DNA from: Dirofilaria immitis
Lineage: Eukaryota; Nematoda; Chromadorea; Rhabditida; Onchocercidae
Direction of reading: 5' to 3'
Assembly (NCBI GenBank): GCA_024305405.1
Contig: JAKNDB010000067.1
Span: 576,001 to 640,000 of the forward strand
Length of the DNA: 64,000 nt
The notes under the pieces are model-generated. The model was not told the origin of the DNA. It did no database searches and was given only the letters and a program-made list of their open reading frames with translations. The position numbers were made by a program, and so were the translations under genes. Positions 36,301 to 49,400 of this stretch are shown here, piece by piece; the first letter of the stretch is position 1; every line of letters begins with the position of its first letter.

Positions 36301-39300
36301 GTAGTACTAATTTCTGGTAACATTTTAACTGCTGCATCATTTTTGCAACTGCAAATTATAATAACACTTCAGTAGCTGTAGCAGTAGTATAGTAGTAGTA
36401 GTAGCAGTAACAGTAGTAGTAGCAGCAATAACAGTAGCAGCAGCAGCAGCAGCAACAACATTTTGTTAAAGAAAAATTGAAATCGTACTTGGACACACAC
36501 TATTTACCCTTTCCACCATCCCTTTCTCATTTTCAATTTTCGAATCGCCATCGTCGTGTGCTGCGAGATAGCTTTGCTACGTTGTTAACGATGGTATACA
36601 GTAGAGTGGTGGTGTGTATATATATATATATACAGATATGTATGTGTATGTGTATGTATGTGTATGTGTGTATGTGTATGTGTATGTGTATGTATATGTG
36701 TATGTATGTATATGTATGTTGTATGTATGTTTATATATATAATTTATCGTGCTAATATCATCATCTATCAACCTATCTCGAGTTTATTTGATAAAATATC
36801 CGATATCATCTAGGTGATGTATAAAGTATTACGTTCTTATTCGAAGAAGGCAGAACGAAAGCATGAATTGACTCGTTCAGCTGGCAGTACCACTGATAAA
36901 ATTAATGGTTATTCGGCAATTGATGGTACTGTTTCATCTACTATCCATAGTATATCACCATCTTATGGAGGTGGTGGTGGTGGTACGATTGTAGAAGATA
37001 TACGTAATGGCCAAGTTGTTCCCATAGATAGAAATGGACGCATTGAAGCTGCATGGCCTAGTGGACAAGCATTCTCGGAGAGTTCTTCCTATGAAGCACG
37101 AGAACATTTTGAACGTAAAGTTCAGCGTGTCAAGAAAACACGCGGTGAACGAGATAGTAATCGAAAATCAAAAAAAGCAAAGTTTGTTTTTCACATTTCA
37201 CTTAATACTGAAACATATTCTCGAATATTGGAAATGGCTTTACTATGTTACGTTGATCAAAGATAACTACTTAATTATGGCTGAAAAAGTATATTTGTTA
37301 TGTTTGCTTGGTAGTTAATTTGTCTTAAATTATCTTCTACTGAATTTACTATTTATTCAATATATGAATGAAGAATAATAATTCTTAGATATTAATTCTT
37401 TCATTTGTTTTCTTTTAATTTTAACTTAAGACAAATCATTCGATTCATTGCAGCCCAACAATTGCATATAATTAGTAAAGAGGAGCATATATTCTCATAA
37501 ATAATTGAATTCCTTCAGGGACAAAAAAATAGCCAAATTGTGCAAAAGTGAAATAATAAGTTTTTATTCATTTATTTGAATCAAATATAACTTCCTATAT
37601 AATAGATTTTTATAGCTTCCTATACAACAGTTAATCGATGACAACTCGATGATCAATTCATTATATAAAATATAATTATTATTCACAAATTCACATTTAT
37701 ATTATGCCTATAATTTTGGAAATTTTCATTTTTGAATTCTTTCCTGTCATTATTTCTTAGAAATATAACCTTTTTTCTCATTTTTCCCGAAACTCAATTC
37801 GAAAAATATTTTTTTGTGTCCTAATTTGAAATTTTTAATACTTTTTTCTTGAATTTTTTCAAAGATATTAGGTGATGCTTAATTTGCCTATTTTACGGTT
37901 TCTCATTAATAAATATCCAAAAAAGCGATCATTTAAATTTAAATTTTTTTGCAAAGTCTTTTATATTAATTACCATTTTATTTTATTTTTATTAAGAATT
38001 TCAGTATTTTTACTGACATTAATAGAATTGATTTTAAAAAATGAATCTACAAGGTAAGCATGTATTGTTTAGTGAGCAGTAAAATGCAATAACTTTCTGT
38101 TGTTAGTTAGTTTTGAGAATTAAATTATTTTTAAGAATAAATGCAAACATTTCATAAATAAATAACAAATTTGCAGAAAGGAAAGAGAAATAAACGCAAT
38201 AAGATTTAGTAGAAGAAATTTTGATCTTACTAGATAAACTTTCATTTTTCTTGTTCTTTGTCTCTTGTTTACATGAGGAATCAAAAATATCAAAATAGAA
38301 ATTTCTAAACGTTTAAATTTTATTCAAATATTTCACATCTTTTTTTTTTTTCAAATTTGATAACTTATATTTTTCAGGTATCGGAGGTATTGTCTAGCAC
38401 AGATGGTGTTTCAGCACGAGATGCTCTATTGCAATGGGCACAAGATGTTACTCGAGGATATCCGGGTGTTAATGTTCGCAACTTTACTAATAGTTGGAGA
38501 GATGGTTTAGCCTTTAATGCTATTTTACATCGTTATCGACCAAATCTTATACAGTGGAGTAAAGTATGTTATTTGCTATAAATTATCATAATTGCATAAA
38601 AATCATCCCTTATCATATAACTCAACTTTGAAATAATTGGGTTCCGTTGATATACGATTAACATATCTTCTCTTGATCAGTGAGAATCAAATGGCAAAAC
38701 AGTTGATTTTGAAAGGATTTGATGATCATTAATATCTTTCACATTAACTCTAATAATAATCGAGTAATTTCAATTGTAATAATGATGATTTTATTCGCTC
38801 CTATTATATTGAAAAAAAAAGACGTTATTTCTACTTTATTATTTGTAAAGTTGAATCAAAATTCGATAATCAAATAACCAATAATTTCAGATAATTGGCG
38901 AAAATGTATCAGCTCGAGATCGTCTAAATAATGCATTTGCCGCAGCTGAAAGTGAATTTGGTGTTTCCAGACTTTTGGATGCAGAAGATGTCGACGTGGA
39001 TACACCGGATGAGAAGAGTATCATCACCTATGTCTCTTCGCTTTACAACGCCTTACCACATACTAGTGAATTGAGCAAAGTCAGTTTCATCGCCCTTTAT
39101 CTTCAAGATTAGAGTTCACTTAAATATCATTCTCGAAAAAAATAGTTCAGTTTCCTTGAAGATGCTGAAGAATGAGAATAATGCTCATCTTTGATGTTTT
39201 TCAAGCCAAAATCTCAAAATTTAGTTAGCAAAGAATGCTGCAAACTTTTCTTCATTTTTAGAAGCATTGACATGAATGCGTAGAATTATCAATGGTTATG

Positions 39301-40371
39301 AGAAATTTTTTTGGTACTTTGTTTAGTAACCAATCTCTTCAAAGTAAAACATTTCGTAAAACTTCTGAAGATTTTGAAGAAACTATTAACAACATTGATA
39401 TTTCATAAAAAATATGATAGTTACTAGATACCATCAACCATCAAGTTTTCCAGACTATGATAGTTACTAGATACCATCAACCATCAAGTTTTCCAGACTA
39501 TCTTTAAAGATTAATATAACTGTGAGGTAATCATCATTCTATGCATCAGTATAGAATTTTTTATTTGACAGGAAATTAAAACTCAAATTAATTTAGTACT
39601 AAGTTTTATTCTACAGTGCATTAATTAGTCTTGAGTATTCTCGAGTTTTGTTTTATGATAGAAAAACTTAAGCATATGACAGAAGCTTTGAATTTTCTTG
39701 TTTTAATTCCATGTTTTCAGAGAAGAAATCTTAATTTTCATCTACCATATTGAATCAGGATAGTTTTAGAATTCTCTTAAATTTTTAGTTTACTATTAAT
39801 TTTTATTACTACTAATTGATTGTTTCATTCATGTGATAATTAGTATAAATGAAATGAAAAATGATAGATATGTATATAGAAATAATAGTTATAAAGAAAT
39901 AATCTTGAATGCCATTTAAATTATAATGGGAGAGGAAAACGATTTCGAAGTAATTGAAATTTAAAAACTTTTAACCTTTACGACTGTAATGCTTTTTAAA
40001 TCTGGAAGAAAGATGAATAACTTTTTTATGAAAGAATAATTATAAAATTGTGATTTTCGAATAATTCTAACTATTTACTGAAATTTTTTTTCAAATGCTA
40101 TTCTTCATTTCGTATTTCAGTATATAATACTGAAGGCAATTTGCTGAAGAAAATTTTTATATAGATTCCAACTACCGGATAATAATAAATTAACATATAA
40201 AAGTAATTACAGTATAAACTATTAATGCATTTTAGTATTAAATTTCCAGAAATATTTCTTAAGAAAATAAAAAATATTTATAAATAGATTTTTTGTTTGT
40301 TTCCTTATAAATTTTACACAGCAATTACAAAATTGTTTAGTGCTGATAGTGTAGTAATGAAAGGTGTATAA

Positions 40372-40402
<31 letters not shown>

Positions 40403-43400
40403 TTCAGAATTGAATACAAATTTTGCGCGATTGAATTTTTGTTTTTTGCTTTATGAAAATATTTGCAGGTTCAAGAAATTAAAATATGCATATATGAATT
40501 ATTTGAAATCAAATTTTAAATGCTTTCAATTAATTTCATTTAGTATCAGTAAGACTAATTGATCTTGTCAAAGATGTTTATATGTAGTTTCAAGGAAGAA
40601 TCATTATTTTAACTTATTATTGAAATAGAAATTCTAAGAAATTGTAGGACTTGATACCCGCGGAAGAGTGGAAATAATTAGTTTTTAAGGAAGTAGTCAA
40701 TTTTTTTTCCCTTTTAACTAAAAATGAATGAAATTGATTTAGTTCGATATTCAGGAATAAGATTATTTAAAAAATTATGTACTAGCTAGATCATAGGGTT
40801 TTATTTCTTATTTTTTAGAACTATGCAGTAGTAGATCAATATTATATCACACCTGGTGATTACTTCTTGTACATTAATATATCGCTTCCAGTAATTTATT
40901 GTCCCAGATCAGCTAGTAATAATAACTAATTGCCATGTTCAGTACGAGAACGTGATGTATGAGTATGAACGTGAAGCATCAGAATGGTTACATTGGGTGG
41001 AACGGGCTATCCGTCTAATGGATGATCGTCAACTGCCAACAAATCTTGGAGAGTTACGCCGATTAGAACATGATCTGGAACGATTCAAATCTGAAGATCT
41101 GCCACCGAAAGCACGCGAGAAGCAGCGTTTAGCGGATCATTATGCCGAACTACATCAACTTTTCGAACGCACCGAACATTTACATATTCCTATAGAATTA
41201 AGCACGCAAAGCCTGGATCGATCCTGGCAACGATTACTTCGATCACTTAACGAACGATTCAATCTGATCGAAGAACAAGCTGGAGTTCAGGTATTTGAAG
41301 ATGTCAAGACGGGCTATTATTTATTCTGTGCATATTTCGTTGTTTGTTCTTTCAGCTTTCATTTCCAGTTAGTTGTGCTGCTTCAGCGTTTTACGTGTCC
41401 AGTTTATGCTATTATCCTTTCCTAACAAGAATAATTATCAAATAAGTCTATGCTTCAAATTCTAATCTTTTTTTCTCGACTCGTAGTTTTACGAAATTGG
41501 TTTTCGAGATGAAATTCTGCAAAGTATCGAACAGAATGAAAATAACAAGGAGAAGAGCATCTAATGAAGTAAAAAAATTATATCAAATCAGAATAGTAAT
41601 GAAAGTGATAAATAGTATGTGTCTTAGTAATATGTCAATTTCATAAAAAGCATATATGTTATTAGCAGCTATTTGCAAAAGAAAATAAATACTTTGAAAT
41701 GATAAGTGTAAATGTCATTTTGAATATATGAATGTTAAGACATTATTAAGATCTTTTTCTTTTTAAATAGTAAGTAAGTAAACTGTGTAATTGAAAGATA
41801 AAAACAAGAAGAAAACCGGTTGAAAATACCTCTTTTTTTATTATTATTTTTTTGATGGTAAAATTTTTGAGTAAAAAAGAAGAAAGAAAATGCAGAAATA
41901 TTTCTATCATAAAAATAATTAATTCCCTTTGATAATAACGAGTAATTCTTTTTTTCTCTCTCTCACTATATTAGTTTTTCTTTCAAGTGTTTCTTTTATT
42001 TTTTAGTGTTTCATAAAATTTTTCCAACAATTGCTAATTTCCTGTTGCAAGAAAGGGATTTTTTGCTTCTGCAAAAAATATATATAATTAATATTCCTTT
42101 TTTTCCGCTGTAATCTTATATTAGAGTAGTAAAATGATGATTACAACTGAAATTGTTTAACTTTTCCTACCATTTACGTTTTGCTTTTTTGTACTATTAT
42201 TGCATGTTAAAAAGAAGAAACTGCTGCCGGTTTTTTTTTTTTTTTAAAGAGAAAATTTGATGATTAATTTTCCTTTACTTCTTTGTACCAATGAAATTAA
42301 TTAGCAATTACACGTCGTACGCCAAAACTAGAAATAATACTTCCTACGTTACGTAAAAAATTTGTTTTTGCATTCCTCGTTTGTTTGACATTTAAACTCA
42401 GAATATTAATAATCTACGTGATATGGATTTATTAGAAATTTATATATGAGACTTTTTTTGTCTTTTTTTTAAACGAATTCTATATTTTATGTTTTGTGCT
42501 TAATAGAGTTTCCTGTAGTTAGTTGGCAATGCATGTTATTGCTTTTCTCAATGAGGCTTTTGGATTCCTTCTGGTTTTTTTTTTTTTTTTAATAGATTCA
42601 TGAAGTAAATTTCTCATTTTTAAACTTTTTAGGGTTCAACAACGGATATTATTAGTCGCTTGGCGCGTGGTATTGGAATAACGAATGAGAAATTGGATCA
42701 TATTTTGAACAGAATTGAAGATGCCGAGTCACGAAGTTAATTAATTTCCAGACTAACTTTCTTCGAATTGAAAAATTTTTAGATCAAATAAGACTAGCTC
42801 ATCGACCATTAATTTACTAACAAATAGAATATTTTGTGAATTTTGAATCTATTAATTCATTATTAAAATCCTATAATCATTATTAGAAATTTCTTAATGT
42901 TATGATATTGCAGTTGATACATCACGACCGGCAGACTTACAGCGCCTCATTGATGGAATTATTGATGATCTTGTAGCACTAGAAGCCCTGATTGGTGGTT
43001 TTTTGAAGATGTAGATCAACTTAAACGTTTGCGTCATCCGGAGGCAAATGATTATTATCAACAGTATGTCCCTCTCTAAACAAAATTAACTTAATCACTA
43101 AAAGAATAAAATTGTGTGATTCAAAAGAGTTTTTTTTTTTTTTTTTTCGAAACGGTATGATAATTTTGATTTCTATCATTTAATGATATTGATAAAAAGG
43201 TCTGCATGTAATTTTTGTAACTTTTTATTTACTAATAGAAGTCGATCGAAAAAAGAGAAATTGAGACTATTAATTTATAATTTTAATAAAGTTAAAGATG
43301 ATAACAATAATGTCAAAAGTAATAATAATAATAATTAGTAATAATAATAGTAGCAGGACTAGCAACAATAATAATTGCAATAATAATGGTCAGTAATATT

Positions 43401-46400
43401 AACAAATAATTATTAATAGTTATGATAATAATAATATTATCATTTATTATGATAATAATAATGAATAATGATGATAATAACACTGATAAATTTTGGGAAG
43501 CGGAGATGGAAATTATTTCCAACTGTCAAAAATATTCCCAACATTTTTTCAAAATTAATCGTTGTTATTATTATTAATAATTGTTGCTGTTGTTATCGTT
43601 GGTTTCATTAAAATGAGAATGCAATTGTTTTAAAAATAGGGTATATGGATTAGAACAGCGTCGTCAAGCTTATCTCTCGAGACTACGGACACAATTTGTG
43701 ACACGTCTTGGTATTCGAACGGAACAACTGATGCGAGAGAATGAACAACGACGCGAAACGATACGTCGTACAACATTTGTACGCGTAGAAGACTGCATAC
43801 AGTGGGTTCGTTCACGTCTGGTAAGTAAATTATTTTATAAAAAGCATAAAATTGCATTCTCAATAATGAAAGGAAAAAGGGCATGCTAATGCAAAGGAGC
43901 AAATCACTATCTGGATTGAAATTTTTCGAAATTTCACAAAATTTTAAAATTTGATGTTCCAACGACAAAAATTTTTTCTTTACTGGAAGGATTTTAAAAT
44001 ATTAATGTTTCAGGAAAGTTATCTGAGATGGAATTTATCGAGGATTTGGAACAGCTAGAGAGCATGTTTGAAGAACACAAAATTGACAATCATGAAATAC
44101 AGGACTTTCGACGAAGTGTTGATGAATGTATCATGAGACAGGTTAATTTTTTTTTCCAGGGAATAATAGGATCATGTACTAGAAGTCGAAATCATAGAAC
44201 CGAGGAACACTCATGACGAAAATTATAGAGTTCGCTTCAAGTATTTATGATTTCTATTCTAGAAATATATTTTCTACTTATCATTACAAATTTTAGAAAC
44301 ATTGTTTTTCTTTCAAAAGTGTCACGATTTGTACTGAGTTGGAAAAATTGGAGATTGAATGTAGCATCTTAAATCTCTTATTTAGCTTAAATTGGTAATT
44401 GGTAAAAATTTGCCTTAAGTCATTTTTTTTTTAGATTTATTATTGAGATATATTAATCTTAAATTTCTTTAACTACTCACCATTTCATAATCTGTATTGT
44501 ATGGCAAATAATGCAAATGATAATATAACATTCATATTGACATTATTAATAGATTGTTCAGCTGAAAGAATTGATAAGTCTTCATTTGTTTTAGTATGAT
44601 ACAAGTACATAGAGAATGAAATGACCTTGCATCGAGCAGTAATTGTTGAAAAACTTTATCGTTTTACACTTTATCTGAAAAGGAACCATAAATTGGCCTC
44701 CCAGAATTTCCCTTGCTCTCTTCTCTCCGCTTTTTCTTCTCTTCTATCTCGAGACTATTATCACCGTTTCTTCTTCCTGATAGAAAGAAGGTCATCGGCG
44801 TTTATTTCGTCCTACTAATTCACTTTCAAGGGGATTTTCTATGCATAAAATTGTATTGCCATAAACAACATACATTATTTAATTGGATGTTAATTTCTTA
44901 GAATTTGACAGTTTTTATAAAAATTAAAGTTTAAAGAACTGGAGAATTTAGTTCAAAAAATTGTTTAAAGTTATTTAATTTCATTAGCTTCATTGTTTCA
45001 TAGATCAGTAAGAGTTTTTTCGGACTATATGAAATCCTGTACCGGTTCTTTGATAAAGATTGGATGCATTTCGTTCAGCTTGATGATTAATTAAGCGATA
45101 AATACTGAGACCAAATCACGCATTTTTAAGGTTTAAAAATAAAGTTGTTAAAGTTAAAGGTAAAGTATAACAGAGTACAATGAATTGTGAAATATAGCAG
45201 CAATTGACAGCAAAATATATAATTATGAAGTAAAATATAAAATTCAACAAAAAGTGCAGTATATTAACTAACTTTGTCTTAGAAGAAAGTTTAAATAAAT
45301 TTGGGAAATGAAAGAGAATCAAATGATAATTTTTCGAAAAACTTGAGAACGGAATTAAAGGTTAATATTTAATTTTATGGAATATGTTCCATTTTACAGG
45401 CAGAGATATCTGCAGAAGATACTCACGAATACTGTGAATTACTTAGTATATTGGAAAGCGAATATCAACAGCTGCGAGATTTATCAGCTGGGCGTATGCT
45501 TGATTTGGATACTTTGATCGCATTTATCCGTGGAGCACAGCACGAAATTGTATGGATCAATGAGAGAGAAGATATTGAAGTTTCTAGAAATTGGTCCGAT
45601 ATCAAACAACTCGATTTACCTATGCTACAGAATTATTATAAACAGGTATTTCAATTTTTATGCTTACGATAAGTTGCTTTTCTCACTCAAGTTTTTCTTT
45701 TGTTCAAAAATTCCTTTCATTTCAAGATTTTTGAAAGATCTATTAAAATAGATTAATGTAATATTTCTTTGGATATCAGCTTTCATCTTTGTTCTTTTTT
45801 ATGTGCACTCTAGTAAAAACTTAGAAATCATTGTAATTCTGTCCATAGGATTAAAGTTTCTAGAGAAAATGCATTTAGATTGTGAATATATATTACTGAT
45901 TAAAAATGATTGTTTATTATGTATGAACGATAATATTAGGTAGACAGTAAAAATAGTGGAGATTTATCATTTTATAAACGTCAATGATAAGAAGAAATAT
46001 GCGACTTCAAATTAGGTCGAAAATTTTAAACTTTCAATAATTTTTAAATTACAGATGTCAAAATTTTAATTAAAAATGCCGATTTTATTTTCAGCTTCTT
46101 CATGAAATCGAACTTCGAGAGCCACGTTTCAATGACGTACACAATAAAGGTGCAGCTCTCTTAAACCAAGGTCATCCAGCTATTCATGTAATTGAGTTTT
46201 ATCTAAATGCAATGCAACGGAAGTGGGATTGGTTATTAGCACTGTCGAAATGTCTTGAACAACACCTACGTGATGCACTTAACCTTAATTCGGTATGATT
46301 TCACAAATTTTCAGATTTATTTTTGAGACTTCATACGCAAGACAATGTAAAATTTTGAAGGTTTCTTAAAACATTGTAGGCTTTTGATTTATACTCTTTT

Positions 46401-49400
46401 TTATTCTTTTGCCGTTGTATTTTTTATAGTAAATTATAATTTCAATTTCAAATAAGAAACTAAGAAAGGAAATTGTCCCATTTGTACTATTATTTTTATA
46501 TTGTTATGAGTAATTCTCATCAAGCGGCAACTTTTTCCTTATTAACAAATGAATGGGCAGATGCGACTAATAGTTGTTGACGTAAAACTGTTGTTCATAT
46601 AAGATGTACAATTTCATAGTATTGAGAGAGGTGTTGTATTGAATTTTCTAAAAGTGCAGTTCATCTTGATAATGTTCGATATATAATTAATGGCTAAGAC
46701 AAAGAAGCAATATACAACATTTTCCATAGTTTTTTTGTTATAATTACAGAATATTTCATAATTCAAAAGTAAGATATCAACAATTCCGAAATGAATGCGG
46801 TATTTAATAAAAATACAACAAATACTTTTAATTATTTTACTCATTGAGCATGAATATGTTGTTTATTGTTAGAATAATTTTGATACTGAATTTTATTCAT
46901 AACTCAATGCTCAGTGCTATGATATGTGTTCCGGAGTATTAAAAAAGCACTCAATAGAGAACCAAGTTCTGAAACTTGAGAACGCAAAGTTTCATTTTTG
47001 CAGTTCATGGAAGATGCGAGTGCTGCAGAAGATTGGATGATTAAACAATCTGATATGTTGGGAAGGAAATATAATAGAAGTGAATTTTCATTGGAAGAAG
47101 GTGAACAAATGTTACGGGAATTAGATGAAATCAGTGAATTAATCAAAAATATCATAGTATTCTGATGACACTTACCGAACGAAGCTCCCAAATTTCACCC
47201 TCTGGCAACGTGGTGAACGGATTCAAAGGCCTATTCCGGTTGTTGCTTTGGCTGATTACACCGATAAAGATATTACAATTAGAGAAGGTGAGAAATTTAT
47301 TTAAACGTTCTTTCATGATAAAATATTTCATTTCCGTGGATTAGTATCGCATAGTTTCTTTGATTGACACTGCATTATCGGTATTACACCATCTTTGGTG
47401 TTCTGCATTTTATAATCATTGAAATTTTAATATTTAGAAGTTCAATTTCACAGGATTATTTCCAGTCAGAACTTTCATAAAGATTTTCTTTCCAATCAAT
47501 TTTTTATTTAGGTGATGAATGTATTTTGGTCGATAATTCGGATCTGATACATTGGAAGATTCGTGAGCCAGGCGGTGCAGAAGTTTTGATCCCATCTGTA
47601 GTATTCCGTATTTTGCCGCCAGATTCTCGCATTACTACATACCTTAATCGGTTACATACAAGTTTAGAGAAATTACACCGACTTTGGGCACAGAAACATC
47701 GAATGGTTCGATACAATATGGTGTTGAATACAATGGCTCAGATACGGTAAATGTACACTTTATATGATTTATAAATATAGAGTAATGAAATTGTGAAAGA
47801 CTTTGTTTTATAGGTTGAAATGCTCGATATATATTTTAGCAGAAAAAATGCATGATTTGTGGGAATTTAGCCAAAAGATTGTTAAAATGAAATTTTGTAC
47901 ATGTATTTTGCCTATGATCTAAAATTCCTAATTTAGTAATTGGAATCTGAACACTTTTGCTGCAATGACTCCAGAAGAAAGAGATGCTATTATGAAAGCT
48001 CTGAATGATGATGCTCATAAATTGCTTTCCGAGCTGGAACCAAATGATCCATTGGCAATGCGACTTAAAGAGGAACTAAGATTAACTAATGAACATTTCT
48101 ACGATCTTCTAAATCAAATGAATCGTCCCAAGGGTAGCAAATTAAAAATCGTTTGCACTTGTTATGCTTTTAATAATTTATATAGCCTGCTATTTTATAT
48201 ATCTTGTAAATACGGCTGCTTAACTAGCATATTTCAGAACCCGAAGTTGGAGCTCAATTTGATGCAAAAATTGCAGAATTGCTTGTTAAACTCGATGAAG
48301 CATATCGAAATCTGAACGATCGAGTCATGCAGGTATTTTTCTAGTTAATGAATGAAATTTCAATAATCATTTCATGTATTGTCCAAAAAGATTGGAACTG
48401 GATAACTTTTTCAATATTCTATTTTCAAAAATTCCTTTCAGAACATTCCAAAATCACGAGAAGAACTTGAACGGTTGACCATTGGACATAAGGATTTCGA
48501 AGACGGATTGCAAGCATTAGACGTTGATGTATCAGCTGTAAATGAGTTGTTTCGACAAATTCCTGAGCCATCACCATCACAGCGAGCTAATTTTGATCAT
48601 TTAAGTGGTCGTTGGGAAGATTTATGGGAACTGTCGAGGATGTATGTTGAGAGATTGAAATCTTTGGAAGCTGTATTAAATGGACTTATTGAGGTAATTA
48701 ATTCTCGAATAACTCTCTTTACTTTTATTGTTTGTCTGAACCTCTTGCTGTGTTCTTTAATATAAAAAATAAAATAAGCATAGAAAAAATCATCCTTCTA
48801 CAATGGGGAGGGGTTTTTTTATTAAAATTCAATCTAATGATTTAATATATGGTAATATTTTCTTTTATTTGCAAGTTGTTGAAACGAATATTCATTTAAA
48901 GGCATAATATATGAAAACTTATATCTTTTTTGAGAGAGACCCAAGTGAATGAATATTTGAACTCTGAACTGAATTGAACTTGGAAACAGTTTTGCTTCAT
49001 TATATATGTACTCGTTCTTTTTTACCGAAGATTTTAATCCTTGTTGTTATAACTGATATCTGTTTTTCTTTGTTTAGCCTACATTGTGACTGTTTTGCTT
49101 ATTTACTTTTTCTCCTTGATGATTGTCCTGATCTTCTATATTAATATTCTTTTTATTAAACCGAATTAATCGAATTATTAATTAAACGAAAGTAAGCTTG
49201 TGTGTGTGTAACATGGGCAGTTTTACAGGTAACTGATATTGTACGACGGCATGAAATCATGCTCAATTCATTTGATGATATGCCAGCCTCTTTGGATAAA
49301 TTACGAGGTGTACATTCGCAGTTGCTTGAATTGAATATGGTACTGCAACAACAACAGACTATCATTGATGCACTCAATCACAATATTGCTATTCTGCGTC

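Larger units (their letters stand above)
33970..36813. other. vab-10 intron between CH1 and CH2, left part
   Basis: AT-rich, with a duplicated block of about 33 bp at 35337-35397 and trinucleotide arrays from 35969. The frame at 35555-35782 starts in a GAAAGAAA run and lacks splice support. Confidence 0.55.

Noticed and set aside
36477..36771. Frames of Met/Cys/Val/Tyr or Thr/Tyr/Ile repeats
   Set aside because: Artefacts of the TATG/TGTG array before the 36814 exon.
43313..43522. Minus-strand Ile/Asn/Tyr-rich frame
   Set aside because: AAT/AGT microsatellite within a vab-10 intron.
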